NCBI RefSeq assembly: GCF_037975245.1
Contig: NC_092572.1
Location: 18,809,989-18,873,988, forward strand
Reading direction: 5' to 3'
Length of the DNA: 64,000 nt
Source: Apostichopus japonicus
Taxonomy: Eukaryota > Echinodermata > Holothuroidea > Aspidochirotida > Stichopodidae
Positions within the stretch are counted from its first letter, which is position 1; each line of letters starts with the position of its first letter. Shown here one piece after another: positions 23,924 through 39,242 of this stretch. The position numbers were made by a program, and so were the translations under genes. Below the pieces are notes generated by a model. That model did no database searches. It worked only from the letters and a program-made list of their open reading frames with translations, and had not been told where the DNA came from.

Positions 23924-25667
23924 ACTCATAATGTTAAGAATGATTTCAGTTCAGGAGGAATCCTAATTGCATCATTGAAAAAGTTGACAAAGTATTTACC
24001 CACATGAACTGAATAAATTTCCAAATTTTATTATCTCAGTAACGGAAGAAGATATCAAAATGGGAGTTGAATACTTTTGACTTACTCAGACTCAGTATGT
24101 AATTTTAAATGTCAGGCTCTGATATTTTCGGTAAGGAACTGCCAGAGGTATGCTAGCTATTACTGGTGTTGGTATCGGTTACAGGAATGGACAAATTGAG
24201 TATATTTCTTTAGCTACACAGTACTATTTGTGACATTTAGCCAATCAAAAGCCTGTTATTCTGTAGCAAAATAATGTAACATTTAGAAGCAGAAAATGTT
24301 TCACATCCAACTTGTTGAGATGTTTCTGTTCCTATATGAGTATTTGTAAAATACATCGTTTAAATACAAAGAATACAATTTTCCTTTGTTTAATACCATG
24401 GGTGGTGATAAGAGGTAGAAGCATGTACATTTTCCTTCCACATGAAACAATGTTGACATCATATTTAATCAAACTCCTAATCCTCACTACCGAGTTTCCC
24501 TTTGTATTTCCTAGCAAACAGCATGATGCGGTTGTAGTATTACTCTTAAAATAATACTTCTCCTAGACACAGCAGCCTGGTGGTCTAGGGTTCCCTTTCT
24601 TACCAATGGCATAGATAGGATTTTAAAGGTCGATGTTCACTTGGTCTAATACCCCTGTCGAATGTAGAAAGACAAGACTACCATTCCCCCCTCCTCCCAA
24701 CTAAACCACTCCCCTGACTGACAATGCCCACCCCCACATGCAAGCCACAGTCTCCCACGTCTCGCAAGGAACCATACAAAGTGGTTATCAGAAGCTGTTT
24801 GGTGTTAAATGTAGTGGTCTCCACCCAACGTCTAGGATCGTGATTATTAGTTGAAATTTTCATGTTTCACATTCAAGCAACATTTCAGGTAACAATGGCT
24901 CTCCTTGTCCTTGGGTTTCTCCTCACCTACCTCTAGGAGTTAATATTAAAGATCGTCATTAGAAGGGTTCACATCTAGCATGGCCCTGCAGATGATCTTG
25001 AGATGTCCGTCTCAATGAATGAAGTGGGGAGAGGTACATCAGCGACATATTCTTTATGACTGAGAAATAGTCAATATTGACAAGCCTCCCTTCCTTAGCA
25101 ACCAGTGTACATTTAAATGTTAACTGTCAATGGAACGACCAAGTAGATAATGAGATGGAAAGCCCCATGTAATCCCCTACCCAAACTTTCATTAGGCATA
25201 GAAGTCCTCCATAAATGACCCTTGGGGAAACCCTTCAGATTTTGTACGAAATGTTTCGTACATTGGGAATGTCCAAGGATGAGATTCTTATCTGACGTGT
25301 GAGTGGTGGTAGGGCTGGAGGGGGGCTATGGATTAGGGCTGAGAATGAAAGATTTGTAAACAAGGGTACATTTTCACAATTATTCCCTGCAATTTTCTTC
25401 ATGTTTGGTCAAACCTGTGTCAAATGACCAACCTTGACTATGAGATTAAAAGTAAGCAGACTGCAATAATAAGACACCAATAAGTACGACACAAATGTTT
25501 CTTTGTACTGAGCTCTCTATGTATTATTTAAACTGAAGGCGTTGAAGCTTCACACATCTTTTCAACAGGTTGTGACAATATTTTGTACTTGATTATTAGT
25601 AAAAGAGTTATTTTATAAACGGCCAAGGGAGAGCCCAGTCCAAGGATATGCTGGAAAAAAGTTTGAT
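23924..25667. other. Convergent intergenic region, UBA52 side
   Basis: AT-rich DNA with no recognised gene or RNA. It contains the 3' flank of UBA52. No perfect AATAAA was seen on the minus strand just after the stop; a weaker TATAAA lies about 50-60 bp downstream. Confidence 0.4.
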
Positions 25668-28300
<2,633 letters not shown>

Positions 28301-28952
28301 CTAGTCTAAGCCTGTCCTCCCCCCCCCCCCCAGAAAGTTTGGGAATATGGGTATTGACCCCACTGTTGACATAAAGGGGTAATTTCTTCTCTATATCATA
28401 AGTTTTAAGGGATTTTTAGAGGGCTGCTATGTTTCAAGACTGGTGGTCTAATGCTCACAATCCTTTTCTGCAGAACATTCTCTTAGAATTTGAAGGGGAA
28501 AAAAATCAGTTTACAATTTTTTGGGGTCTTCTTACAAATTTGAGAATGATCAGTGACAGTACATGAAATCTGGAGGCATTCCCGGCAACACTTTTAATCC
28601 GGGACGTCTGGTTACCTTAATCTAGCCTACTATACATGCTTAGTCTACAAAACGTGTAAGCATAGCCTTCATTTACTGTACTGTGTACACTGATGGGTAT
28701 CACGTAACCAAGTTATTGGCTAGGCTTACTGTATCCCTAATACTGTAAGGATATGATTTACACAGTGGCAAGCATCGTTGACACGTGCAGTAAGTTACAG
28801 ACATAAACTCAGTGAAAACTGAAGACAAATTACAAGTACTGGTGATTTTACTAAGAAAAAACCTTCCTTATGTAGTTCAGAGTAGTGATTAACTTAATTT
28901 GTTACGTTTTAAAAGCAACAAAACGTGAAGAAAATTAGCGACGTTATCTTAC

Positions 28953-28985
28953 GTTACTCATGCAGATTGCTAACGTAAAAGAGGG
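28953..28985 (-). promoter_or_regulatory. Likely non-coding first exon of UBA52 with 5' TOP-like start
   Basis: On the minus strand the sequence CCCTCTTTTACG at 28985-28974 is followed by AGTAAC|GTAAGA, a good donor at 28952. A C followed by a pyrimidine tract is the 5' TOP start signal shared by ribosomal protein mRNAs, including UBA52. The implied intron runs from 28952 to the acceptor GTGCAG before 28211. Start and donor are inferred from motifs only. Confidence 0.5.
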
Positions 28986-29091
28986 CGCTAAGCAGATTTG
29001 CCGGTAAGGTCAAAATCAAATTCGAGTGCCTTCGCAAGTGAATCTAACTTAGAAGAAAAACAAAACCTCTGTAAGAAAAGAATAACTCACC
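28986..29091. promoter_or_regulatory. Putative bidirectional promoter UBA52/GPN1
   Basis: Only about 106 bp separate the proposed UBA52 start from the GPN1 ATG, and this must hold the GPN1 5' UTR as well. No TATA box was seen, as expected for housekeeping promoters. The GPN1 start context ACTCACCATGG is strong. That the two genes share this core is inferred. Confidence 0.5.
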
Positions 29092-32000
29092 ATGGCAGCC
29101 GCGAATGTTACTCCACCTGACACTTCCAATATCGTTGGTGATCAAGAAGATGTTCCCATGTCGTCCAAGCCATCGACAAGTTCTAAAGACGATTCCGGAA
29201 CATCTGCTACTGGTGGAGACGAAAAACCGTGTTGCCTGATCGTACTTGGAATGGCTGGTTCTGGAAAAACGACGTTTGTTCAGGTTTAATACAATTCTTT
29301 ACCTATTAATATCAGTTGTTATTGTTGAAAAGACGATGTAGAAACAAACCTGAATGTATCCACCAAGCAAAAGGTACCACATGGATCTGAAAGAGTTAGA
29401 AATTAGGCCTAATCGTATCCTTCATGCTTGGGTTGTTGTAGTGCTTATACGTCGGTATCAGTTCTGCGACGGTTATCAATCATAGACTGCATGGTCAGGT
29501 CTAGGCCTTACACTTCGTCTGTACCTCTGCGTCCTCTGGATGAAGGTGGATACAAAAAAAGGTATCATGGTAATAACCTGGCAACCAGACAAAAGTCATA
29601 TGCTGAAAGCCACATGTACTCACTTGAGGCTGGATAAATGCAAATTTTACAGAAAGAGTTTAGTGCCACTAGTCACATAAGTGTGCACAACTCTCTGCCT
29701 TCTGCCTCCTCTCCTCTCCCCGAAAAGGAAGAAGAAAGGAAAAAGTAGAGCCAACATGAAAAGAAATTGATCATGTTAAGTCTTTAGAAGCTCATTTCGT
29801 ACTCTTTTTATCAGCCTTAGCCACAGTACCTATGGGTAAAACGTTGGCCATACTCGTGTCAAGGTTTTGCAAACCATAATAGTTCTTATCTTTCTCTGGC
29901 TAAGAATTGATTGTTTTTAGTCTTGTTTCACCAACCCCACTGGCCAGTTGCCATTGTTCTCATACTGTTTGTCATGTATAAGGCATGTTACTGTACATGT
30001 ATAACATACTTTTCTACTATTTGATGGATTTTTCTCTGAAGAAGTTGCTCTGCTGTTACTGTGGTAAATCCATTGTTATGTTATTTACTCTTCCAGAGGC
30101 TCACTGCACACTTACATGGAAAGAAGCAACCGCCTTATGTCATCAACCTTGACCCTGCTGTGTATGAGACCAGTTACCCGACTAACATAGGTAAGGAAAA
30201 CAGTGTCTTTGGTGTTATCAATCTTGTCCAATGTTATATAAGCCCTGTGGATGTGACAAAGTACCCAGCTGGTATGAAAGATAACTTTAGAAACATCAAC
30301 CAATGTTGATAGGAAAGATGACAATTTGAATTAAAATCTGAATATAAAAGTATCCAGATTTGTATAAACAAAATTCTAAATATATTTGACCAAAATGGGA
30401 TCCAAACCAGATATATTGGGATTATAATTCATGTGTTCTACCAGCTAAGTTATCCAGCTACAGTAAATAGAAATGGAAGGTGTGGCCTTAATTTCAATTT
30501 TTGTCAGTTTGAACAACCACGCCACAGTTAACAATTATGGCTGGTACAGTATGGCCTTAAGTTTTCTATATTTTGTCAGTTTGAATTATCATGCTACAGT
30601 ACATAGAAAATGGAATGTATAGATAAATTACTCTTTTTTCAAGTTTGCAATACTGTAGGCATACTTTGATAGTGTTCTGTACAGTGAGGGTGAATTGCTG
30701 CACTATGATTGGTTAAAGATCAAAGTATCTGGTCTGTAATTTACGTTTGTTTTCCTTTTCTTTGGCATTTTCTAGATCTCCTCTTCCCACCTCTCCTCTT
30801 CCCCGGTTGGTTTCTTTCATTCTTCTCTCCATCCCTTGTTTACTTATCCCCTTACATCTATCTCTTTGTGTTCACCGTGCTCATTAACCTGTCTGTATTC
30901 TGTGCATGTTTTTGTCCCTTCTGTTCCTGTACGTTATTTGTCATTTAGCCTCTGAAGAAGATCCTGCTAGGATCAAAACGTCAGGCCAACTTACTGTTAC
31001 ACATTCTTTTACACAGGCTGTCTAGTGGATAAGCAGTTTGCTTACAGTTTTATTTTATTTTGCATTTTCTAGATATCAGAGATACTGTGAAATATAAAGA
31101 AGTTATGAAACAGTTTGGGTTGGGGCCTAACGGCGGTATTATGACGTCTCTGAATCTGTTCGCTACACGGTTTGATCAGGTCATGCAGTTTGTAGATAAA
31201 CTCACATCTGAAACAAAGTAAGTAATCTTGCTAAACAATCACAACGTTCTTGAGCAAACTGTTTATATTTCACTGTTTTCACTGTTTAATGTTCAAATGG
31301 AGGTATAATGAGGTACTAGTATATCTTGCAGGTCTGTAGGTTTACCATATTTTAGGTATGTTTTGTTTCCATGACTGTATGTATGATGGAATTGGGCAAT
31401 ATATACTGTAGCCTTGTTTACAGTGGTTCCATTTTTAATTGCTCTACATTTAAGCAGTCCTTTGTAATATTTTATTTCATTTATGCTATAAGATAGTACA
31501 GTATTTATCAGAATGTTATCTATTTTAATACCAATTGAAAATTTACATTTCAGGTGATCAAACTCTGTTTGGCCTCTGTTTAGTCAAGAAATTCACGAAG
31601 CAAATTTGTTGAAAGTTTGTATTTGTTTTGCATAAACTGCATTCATCAAAGCTCCTCATTAGCAGGCCTGCAGACAATCATGAACATAGACCTATTCATA
31701 GACCCAGATATGAATGGCATCTGTGGTTTAACATCACAAATCTTATGCTCCTTTTTCTCATCAGGTATGTTATTCTGGACACTCCCGGTCAAATTGAAGT
31801 CTTCACATGGTCAGCTTCTGGTGCTATCATTACAGAGACTTTGGTAAGTGCACTGCACAACAAATGTTCATTTTACACAGCTCAGTGTGTGTGTGTACAT
31901 TGTACTATTTCATGTAAATAACATAACTATGTTTGCATTGCACAACAAGATTTGTCTTTATGCAGAACATAGTGTACAAGGCACAGCAACGTGTGTTAAA

Positions 32001-35000
32001 CAATGTGTATGTTGTACAAGAGCATGTGTTTAACAATGTATATGTTGTACAAGAGCATGTGTTAAAGTACAAGACGTAACAAGAGCATGTCTTAATGTGT
32101 ATGTTTTACATGAGCATGTGTTAAACAGTGAGTATTTTGTACAAGAGTATGTATGCTGTTATTGCTGTACAAGAGCATGTGTTTAACAAGGTTATGTAAG
32201 TACAAGAGCACGTGTTTAAGTACAAGAGCATGTGTTTATTTGTATCTTGTACATGAGCATGTGTTAAACAGTGTGTATGTTGTACAAGAGTATGTATGTT
32301 GTACAAGAGCATGTGTTTAACAATGTGTATGTTGTACAAGGGCATTTGTTTAACAATGTGTATGTTGTACAAGAGCCTTTGTCATAATGATTGTAATGTT
32401 ACAACATTGTACCTCAAGAAAAACATGAAGTACATTTTTTTTTCTTTTAGAATTATAAACTTCACATATCAAAGATTAGATTTTGTTGGGCTAGTGTTAC
32501 TACATTTGTCAGCATCTGTACGTAGGCCCGGCCTACTTTGCGTATAAGTGTCTAGGCTAAACTTGGTTTTCTCATCAAATAAGTTGAATAATTAAACAGC
32601 TAGTATACAGTACTTTCCTCCACAGCTTCAGCATTGAATGTTTGCACTGGCATGATTAACATTTAAGGCTCTAGGTAGCACTTTTTAACCCACGAGGAAA
32701 TGTACCTTATTAGATTTCTATGGAATTGTGCACTTACTTCTGGAGTGGGAAACAACTTAAACATAGAGAAGGAGAGTGGCATTTTTTTAGTAGTGAAAGG
32801 CAAATAAATTAAAATGATACATATTATACATAATATTCATATATAGATATGAAATGATTAATGTTGTGTGTTTTTGTTTTCACTTTTGATATGCAGGCTT
32901 CATCACTTCCAACGGTGGTACTGTATATCATGGACACTGCGCGAAGTGTCAATCCTGTAACATTCATGTCAAACATGCTGTATGCCTGCAGGTAAGAACT
33001 AACAGCACATTAAAAGTTTGATTTTCACTTACATTCATGTCAAAATATGATGTTTACATGCAGGTAAGCACTAATGACACATTAGAAGTTTGATTTGACT
33101 AGTGCCATGGAGACAAAATGAGGGATGAGGCTGTGAGATCCACTCTCTATTTTAAATGCTCATAGTTCACTTTATCAAACCTTATTCTATTCTTTGCCTT
33201 ATAGATCTCTACTGCTTCATATCAAGCAGCTTAGGCAATGCTTGGTTTTTCTTGATCAGTTCTACTAATATTTATCTTTATAAATCAATAATTTTCCTTA
33301 AATTTATTTCTTCTTCTTTGCAGTATACTGTACAAGTACAAACTTCCTTTTATTTTGGTTATGAACAAGGTAAGGCACCAGAACACAAGAGTTCTTAAAC
33401 CCATATACCCCACCTCTCCCCCTTCTTTCCCCCCTCTCCCTCACCTCTCCCTCACCTCTCCCTCCCCTCCCATCTCTGAATCTAGCTAAGAGATGTTTGT
33501 TTTCACAAATATTTTCCCAGTACCTTCACATCAGTGAGTAACAAACATATTTAATGGAAAATCTGTGTCCCCACAAAGTTAGTCATTAGAAGACCAGTCT
33601 ACTTTCAGTTCAAATCATGAGATAAAAGTTAAATATTTCTTGGCAATTTTGGGGGCATTTTGCCTGTGATATCTTGTAATTTAAACAATTGATGTGTATA
33701 GGCGAGTTAACATTTTAAATCGAATGGAATATTCTCTTTAATACTCGTTCCTTATCCATTGTTTAGTAAAAAAAAAATTTAAAAAAAAAATCCAGGAGGG
33801 CGTCTTGGATGAATTGCAACCTTATGTTGAGTGATACTTGGTAAAGTTTGGTCAAATTGCTCCCCAACCTGGACAAGTAGCTTTAAACCCACAGATGCTC
33901 AACCCTCTCTTCCCCCCTCCCCCACTCCAAAAAAGAAAGAACCCATATGTGCATTCCAATGGAACCTCCCCTATCTCCCATTCCCCTCCCATCATTAAAA
34001 AAATATACCAAAGTTAAGGGGACTGCACATTTAAAGGGAGTGAAGACTCACACACAAAGAAACGTCTGATGCCGGTAATCTGACCTAGTTTCGAATGAGG
34101 TGTAACAGAAGTGTAAGACACCGCCATCGATCCCAGAAAATACACACACAGCTTGCTACCATCTGTAATTAGACACTAGTTTACAGTCAATACATGCAGC
34201 TATGGAGAATACCCACAGCACAGTGTAAATAGCAGCGATGGACATCTCAGGTCTAGATAAAAGATAACAAGGTATCATGTTTCATTACTGTCTGCATTTT
34301 GTAGCGACAAGATGAAAACTTCACTTGGAAGCAACGGAAAGTTAACTTTTTTCAGACGGCGGCACGCGGTTTCGAGCATGTCTTCAATGCCTTTAATAAC
34401 ACAATCGTGAAATTTTTGTTACATTAGTGTGGAGTGTGAGAGAGTTGTGATCAAGGGTTGAAATAAGCGGGCGCCCAGGCACTATTCGTACCCACAAGCA
34501 CTAAAATAGCGCCCCTGGACATGAAAATACAATACCCACGGGCGCTACTTTGTCGACAAATAAGCGCCCGCATACTCCTGTAAATATCAGCCTTATCATG
34601 CGCTGCACAGAAGCCTGAAACTACATTGCATGCTAGTGCTATATAGTAACTGCTAGCGATTTGATAAATCACTGATTGATCGAGTGCATGCACAATAGCA
34701 CTGGTGCACATGGTTTATATATCGCACAACACCTGTACTGATCCGTACGTACATCCCGTACTTGAATTTTGTTTCTCCTTTTTAGCTCCTGGTAGTGAGA
34801 AAATAGCTCCTGGTCCTACTGAAATTGCCGCGAACCAGGAGCCACTTTTTTAGAAAGTGGCTCCTGGTCCACAAATCCTTATTTCAACCCTTGGTTGTGA
34901 TGATTATTAACAATCACCTAATTCTCTAGCAATTAACTAAACAATCAAATCCAGCCTCTCACTCTGCGTTCACTCCCTGATGCAGGTTGACATCGTGTCC

Positions 35001-37902
35001 CACGAGTTTGCCGTAGAGTGGATGCAAGATTTTGAGGCTTTTCAGGATGCTTTGAACCAGGAGACATCTTACACCTCAAACCTCACCAGATCCATGAGTC
35101 TAGTCTTGGACGAATTCTACCAACATTTACGGGTCAGTCTTTACTTCTCCTGCCTCTACCGTCCAAACTCGGTCAGTTTGTTCAATGTGAAGATAAGGGG
35201 ATGTGCAAATGATCTAATGATGTGTAAATGATAAAAGGAAAAACCCACTGTGAAATTATGAACCAGTTTTTTAAATAGCAATAAAATATGATAAATAGCT
35301 AAAAATGAATTTGTATCAGTATCCTGTCCTCTTGTGCCAACTGAACTATTCAACCATATGCGTTGGCGGGAAACAACTTTTTTTTCTGCTGATGGTGACC
35401 AGTCAGAAGCCATAGTACCGTGTACTGCCAACAGTGAAACTAGGGATTCTCAGCCCAAGCCTCACCAAGAAGGAATTTCAAAATGGAATGACAGCATTGA
35501 ATGCAGATGTCTCCAGAATGCTAGATCATAACTAAATTTCCACCTGTGACTTCTTTGTTTTTTTTACCATAATGAATTAATTATCTCTCTCATGGTTCCT
35601 GCAGACATTATTTATGACCCTACCCTATCCCCCTTTTCCTCCATCAGGTTGTTGGTGTTTCGTCCGTCACCGGCGAAGGTTTGGATGGATTCTTTGAAGC
35701 TGTGGGCGTGGCTGTTGAAGAATACAAACAGTAAGATGAGTTCACTTTCTCACCATTTTATGAAAAGCTTTCGTAACGGAAATTCCACATTTTCTAACCT
35801 TGTAGATCTTTTCCATAAAGCTGAGTGATAAAGAGATACTTCAGCACTTTGTGGTTTGCTTTTTGTCTGTCTATATTCCTTTGTGTCACAGATTCCATCA
35901 CGTAACTGGGCAATGTTCTAAACAAGTGTTATTAATTACGACCGTTAACCCAAAAGGTGCATTAAATTGTTGATAAGCCTGAATAGTTAAAACTAAAAAT
36001 TCAGTGGTATCAAAGTATTGTATGCTGAGGTCAGCTAAAATACTAAATCAAAGGATTTGGACATTTGTTGTAACCTTATTGCAATAAACTAGAAATGTAC
36101 AACTGGTCAAGTGTTTCTACATTTGAAATGTGGCCTCCTGTTTTAGATTCACATTTCCATTAATCATTAACGATTTGTAATGGCCATGTGCTTGTTCATT
36201 TAAAATGTGACCTCCTGTTTTAGATAAACATTTCCATTTATCATTAATGCTTTTTAATGGTCAAGTGTTTGTACAATTTCAACACAGAAAATCCAAATTG
36301 CCCCAAAAACTGTTTTTGGTCAACATCCCAAGTTTTATCCTCACAGAGTAAATTCATCTTTTTTTTCACAGAGAGTACAGACCGGAATACGAGAGGAAAC
36401 GAAAAGAGAAACTGGAAGAAGCCGAGAAGGAGAAACAGTCCCAGCTGGAGAAGTTAGCAAAAGATATGAAGGAATCTGAAGTGCTCTTCACTGCCAAAGC
36501 TGAAGGTAAAACAATTCATGAATATAACTCTTTAAGGCTAAGCACATGTTGCTAATGGTTGATCATTGTGTAGTGATGTCATGATGACATCATAATAATA
36601 ATAATTATTAATATTTATATAGCGCATAATCATCAAAGTTGCTCAAAGCGCTTTACAAATGTAAAACCCCAAAACAAAGCAACAATATAATAAACACCCG
36701 TATTAAACGATCATAAATATAAAAAAAATTAAATAAATAAATACATTTTTAAAGGATTTGGGATGACATAAATGTGGCATTTCATGAAGTTTGTTGAGAG
36801 ACAAATATGTGTTTGTCGTAAGAGTTCTTGACTGACTGTATCAGGAGCAGTCTTAATTGGTTTTGAACTTAATTCTTTGTTCTTTTCTATTTCTTTTGTT
36901 TAATTCATAATTTACTTTCCCTGTAACTTCCTTGTAATAATGTTGATTACAAACACATTACCCAGTTGCTGCAGGCAAGCTGTGAAACTTAAAAAGCAGT
37001 TTTTTTTGAGGTGATCTTAATGAAAAAACAATTGATTCCCATAAAGTATGAAGGGTATTTTGCTGTACTAGTCAGTATTTTTTTCAGAATGGAAAATGAA
37101 AATTTTTGTTTGCCTTTTCCAAGTTGCATATTATATTTGTTTGATACTACAACTAAAGTGTCTGGTTGACAAAGTGGTGAGGATGGAAACAAATCCATCA
37201 ATGACTGGCTCATTAAACTCGTTGTGAAACAAACTAGAAAGATTTCTTCCTGGGTTCAGCTGCTTACTTCTTTTGAGTAATAAAATACTCTGCAAAAGCG
37301 AAATTTGAAACTTGTTTTTGTAATGAATGTTGTCATGGTTTCCTCCTATAGGTGACACAGAGATGCAGGAAGCCCAACTGGCAGTTTCTCTGGGAGGGGG
37401 AGGTGATGAGGAAGAGGGTGATGATGAAGAAGATGATAGGGAAGGTAAGGAGGAAATTAGGATCCACTGTATAATTGCTGTATATACATATACTTAATTC
37501 TGTATGGAAGTGTCCATTTGGTTTGGTCTGAGTTTGTGAAGTTGGGTGTGTAATAGACAATTTTAAAAGCGCCTTAAAAACTCACTTTATTCACATCCTT
37601 GTAATCCTTGTAATTTTGTTCGATTCCTGTAGTGTATCTTTAAGATTTTGTGTCACTATGCTGTACTTTTGGTACTCATCTTGTTTCTGGTAAAGCGCAT
37701 TTTGGAGACCGTCGGTATAATGCACTATATAATGAAGTATTATAATTATTATTATGATCATTCATATTTTGTTCTCTTTCTTGTTTGGTTTGAAGGACAA
37801 GAAGAAATGAAAGAATCGGTAGCCTTCAAGAGGTTCTTAGAATCACAAGGTGCAGCATCTGATATTAAAGAGAAACAGAGTGATGGCGCAGCCAAGACCT
37901 AA
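29092..37902 (+). CDS. GPN1: GPN-loop GTPase 1
   Basis: Eleven exons join in phase into 404 codons: 29092-29283, 30097-30190, 31073-31217, 31765-31843, 32897-32991, 33324-33369, 34986-35132, 35648-35730, 36372-36505, 37352-37444 and 37796-37902. GPN1 (XAB1) forms a heterodimer with GPN3 and is needed for assembly and nuclear import of RNA polymerase II. After a variable N-terminus of about 45 residues come the P-loop GMAGSGKTT (53-61), the family-defining GPN loop LGPNGG (113-115), DTPGQ (149-153), NKVD (216-219) and VGVSSV (269-273). [14 protein letters not shown] and [20 protein letters not shown] are nearly invariant in animals. The C-terminal third is charged, with a coiled-coil-like [15 protein letters not shown] segment and an acidic tail, somewhat longer than the human protein. 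Introns contain a Penelope-like insertion at the exon 3 acceptor, a minisatellite and a hAT-like element. Confidence 0.97.
30778..31061 (+). mobile_element. Penelope-like 3' fragment inserted at the GPN1 exon 3 splice acceptor
   Basis: The 284 bp insert is flanked by identical GCATTTTCTAGAT at 30765-30777 and 31062-31074. The right copy contains the splice acceptor TTTTCTAG|AT of GPN1 exon 3. The insert shares about 200 bp with the copy at 14051-14256, including the hairpin GATCC-TGCTA-GGATC at 30961-30975 and AAAACGTCAGGCC, and ends in TTTTATTTTATTTT. The 5' portion (30778-30850) is absent from the other copy. Both copies have 13 bp target duplications, as in target-primed retrotransposition. 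Confidence 0.8.
31960..32395. repeat. Degenerate minisatellite in GPN1 intron 4
   Basis: TTGTACAAGAGCATGTGTTTAA-like units of about 20-40 bp recur more than ten times with variable spacing. Open frames on both strands here are products of the repeat. Confidence 0.85.
34452..34893. mobile_element. hAT-like miniature element in GPN1 intron 6
   Basis: The ends are CAAGGGTTGAAATAAG at 34452-34467 and a perfect inverted copy at 34878-34893. The flanks carry an identical 8 bp duplication GTTGTGAT at 34444-34451 and 34894-34901. At 442 bp without a transposase frame it is non-autonomous. An 8 bp duplication and CA-starting ends are diagnostic of hAT elements. The interior holds a second inverted pair, GTGGCTCCTGGT and ACCAGGAGCCAC, near 34820-34870. 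Confidence 0.92.
36100..36270. repeat. Two tandem copies of a 77-bp unit in GPN1 intron 8
   Basis: CCTCCTGTTTTAGAT occurs at 36134 and 36211, followed in both by ACATTTCCATT and ATCATTAA. The period is 77 bp with moderate divergence. Confidence 0.75.
36590..36690. repeat. Dispersed repeat with TATATAGCGC and GCGCTTTACA motifs
   Basis: An AAT-trinucleotide run followed by TTTATATAGCGC and then CAAAGCGCTTTACA is a common short interspersed motif of animal genomes. It lies in GPN1 intron 9. The boundaries are uncertain. Confidence 0.4.
37556..37770 (+). repeat. Retroelement 3'-tail-like sequence before GPN1 last exon
   Basis: GCGCCTTAAAAACTCA, then AAAGCGCATTTTGGAGACC and an ATTATTATTATG tail, resemble the 3' end of a SINE or LINE. 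It ends about 25 bp before the acceptor TTTGAAG of GPN1 exon 11. The family was not identified. Confidence 0.45.
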
Positions 37903-38146
37903 CACGGTGAAGCACACGTGACCAGAATCCAGTCACCAGGTATGCCTAGCGTCTAGAGTTTACAGTACATTCGCTGTTTGACTCTAGAGCAGTTTGAAAT
38001 GAAAGAATCCGTTCAAAATGAGAAGAAAAAAAAATGTACGGCACTTTATTTAGTTTTGTAATTTCATCGTGACGAGGAAATTTGAAACACACTGATTGAT
38101 GTAGATCGCTTGGAACATCCAAACCCGTTGGGGTAAATTTGATGAG

Positions 38147-38152
38147 AATAAA
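38147..38152 (+). terminator. Candidate polyadenylation signal of GPN1
   Basis: This AATAAA lies 245 bp after the GPN1 stop codon. An alternative is a 3' UTR intron: CACCAG|GTATGC at about 37939 is a usable donor and TCTTTCCAG at 38810 a strong acceptor. Confidence 0.5.
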
Positions 38153-38959
38153 GTATCACTCAGCTGGTCTTTGGGATGGGACCTGACAAGCCTTCTTGCA
38201 CCATCGGTTTTCTACACTGGATCTCTGATGATTTGTGAACAATATATGCAGGGATGTGCCCAGGATGGGCGGCACTGGGCGGCCCCGCCCAGCACTAAAA
38301 ATTACCGCCCAATACTGTCTTAAAAATCATGAATCCTGCCCAGCACTATTTTCATCTAAAATCCTGACATTCCTAACAATATATTCAACATAAATTGGGC
38401 CTAGCCTATGCCAAAATCATACAGACTAATAATGCATCAGTTACGCATGCGAGAAACATTACTTACGGCTCTCAATTGGTCCCTTGTAAAATCTTTTTGA
38501 AACAAACTAATAACTTTTACCAAGTACGTAATATATTTCACTAAAAATAGATTTTAAAATGTAAATTGTTAGCAAAACTAGTACTTCTGTATGTGTTTAC
38601 AAAGCTACACAAGTGCTGTCAGGTGGGGCATGTCAATTGTGCTCTTCATCTCATTACCATCTAAAGTTTGTCAAACAAGGTTCTAAGATATGGTCATTGA
38701 ATCGTTTGAAATTTAAATCAAATTTGTTGGAAGAAGTGAAAATGCACTCTACACACACACCAAGACTATAACTCTATTCAGAACTAACACTTTTTTGTTT
38801 GTCTTTCCAGGTGAGATCCTGAGGGAGAGATGAGATACCATTTGTGTGAGGTGCACCCTCTGACCTTGGAGACGAAAGATGTCGTGGAAGAGAGACAGAG
38901 CAGCCTGGTAAATGATGAAGATGATAACATTCTCATGCCAGGTTTGAAGTGGTCTGAGT

Positions 38960-39242
38960 CAGGCGCGTAGCCAAGGGGGGGGCGGCAAAGGGGGCAACCG
39001 CCCCCCTTCAGCATATTTTTTGTATTTTTTTTTATGATTTCGCTAGTAATTTCAAAATAAAAAATGCTTAGATGCAACAAACAAGGCCTGGAAAGTGCCA
39101 TTTTCAGCGATCTGGGAGGCATTTTCGGTCAAAACTTTCTCGGTCGCATCGCGCCAACACATGGTGGCGCTACGCTTAGATACTTTGCTACAGCTGCTAC
39201 AGTTTTTGCCCCCTCCTTGGCAAATTCCTCGCTACGCCCCTG
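38960..39242. mobile_element. Short hAT-like element, CAGG(G/C)GCGTAGC family
   Basis: The ends CAGGCGCGTAGCCAAGG and GCTACGCCCCTG are imperfect inverted repeats. The flanks GTCTGAGT (38952-38959) and GTCTTAGT (39243-39250) agree at 7 of 8 positions, fitting an 8 bp hAT target duplication. The interior carries the conserved core GCGCCAAC...GGTGGCGCTACGCTTAGAT, which recurs at seven other places in the window. Confidence 0.75.

Noticed and set aside
38250-38345. CAGGGATGTGCCCAGGAT segment resembling the end of a miniature element
   Set aside because: No inverted partner or duplication was visible downstream, so it is not listed as an element.
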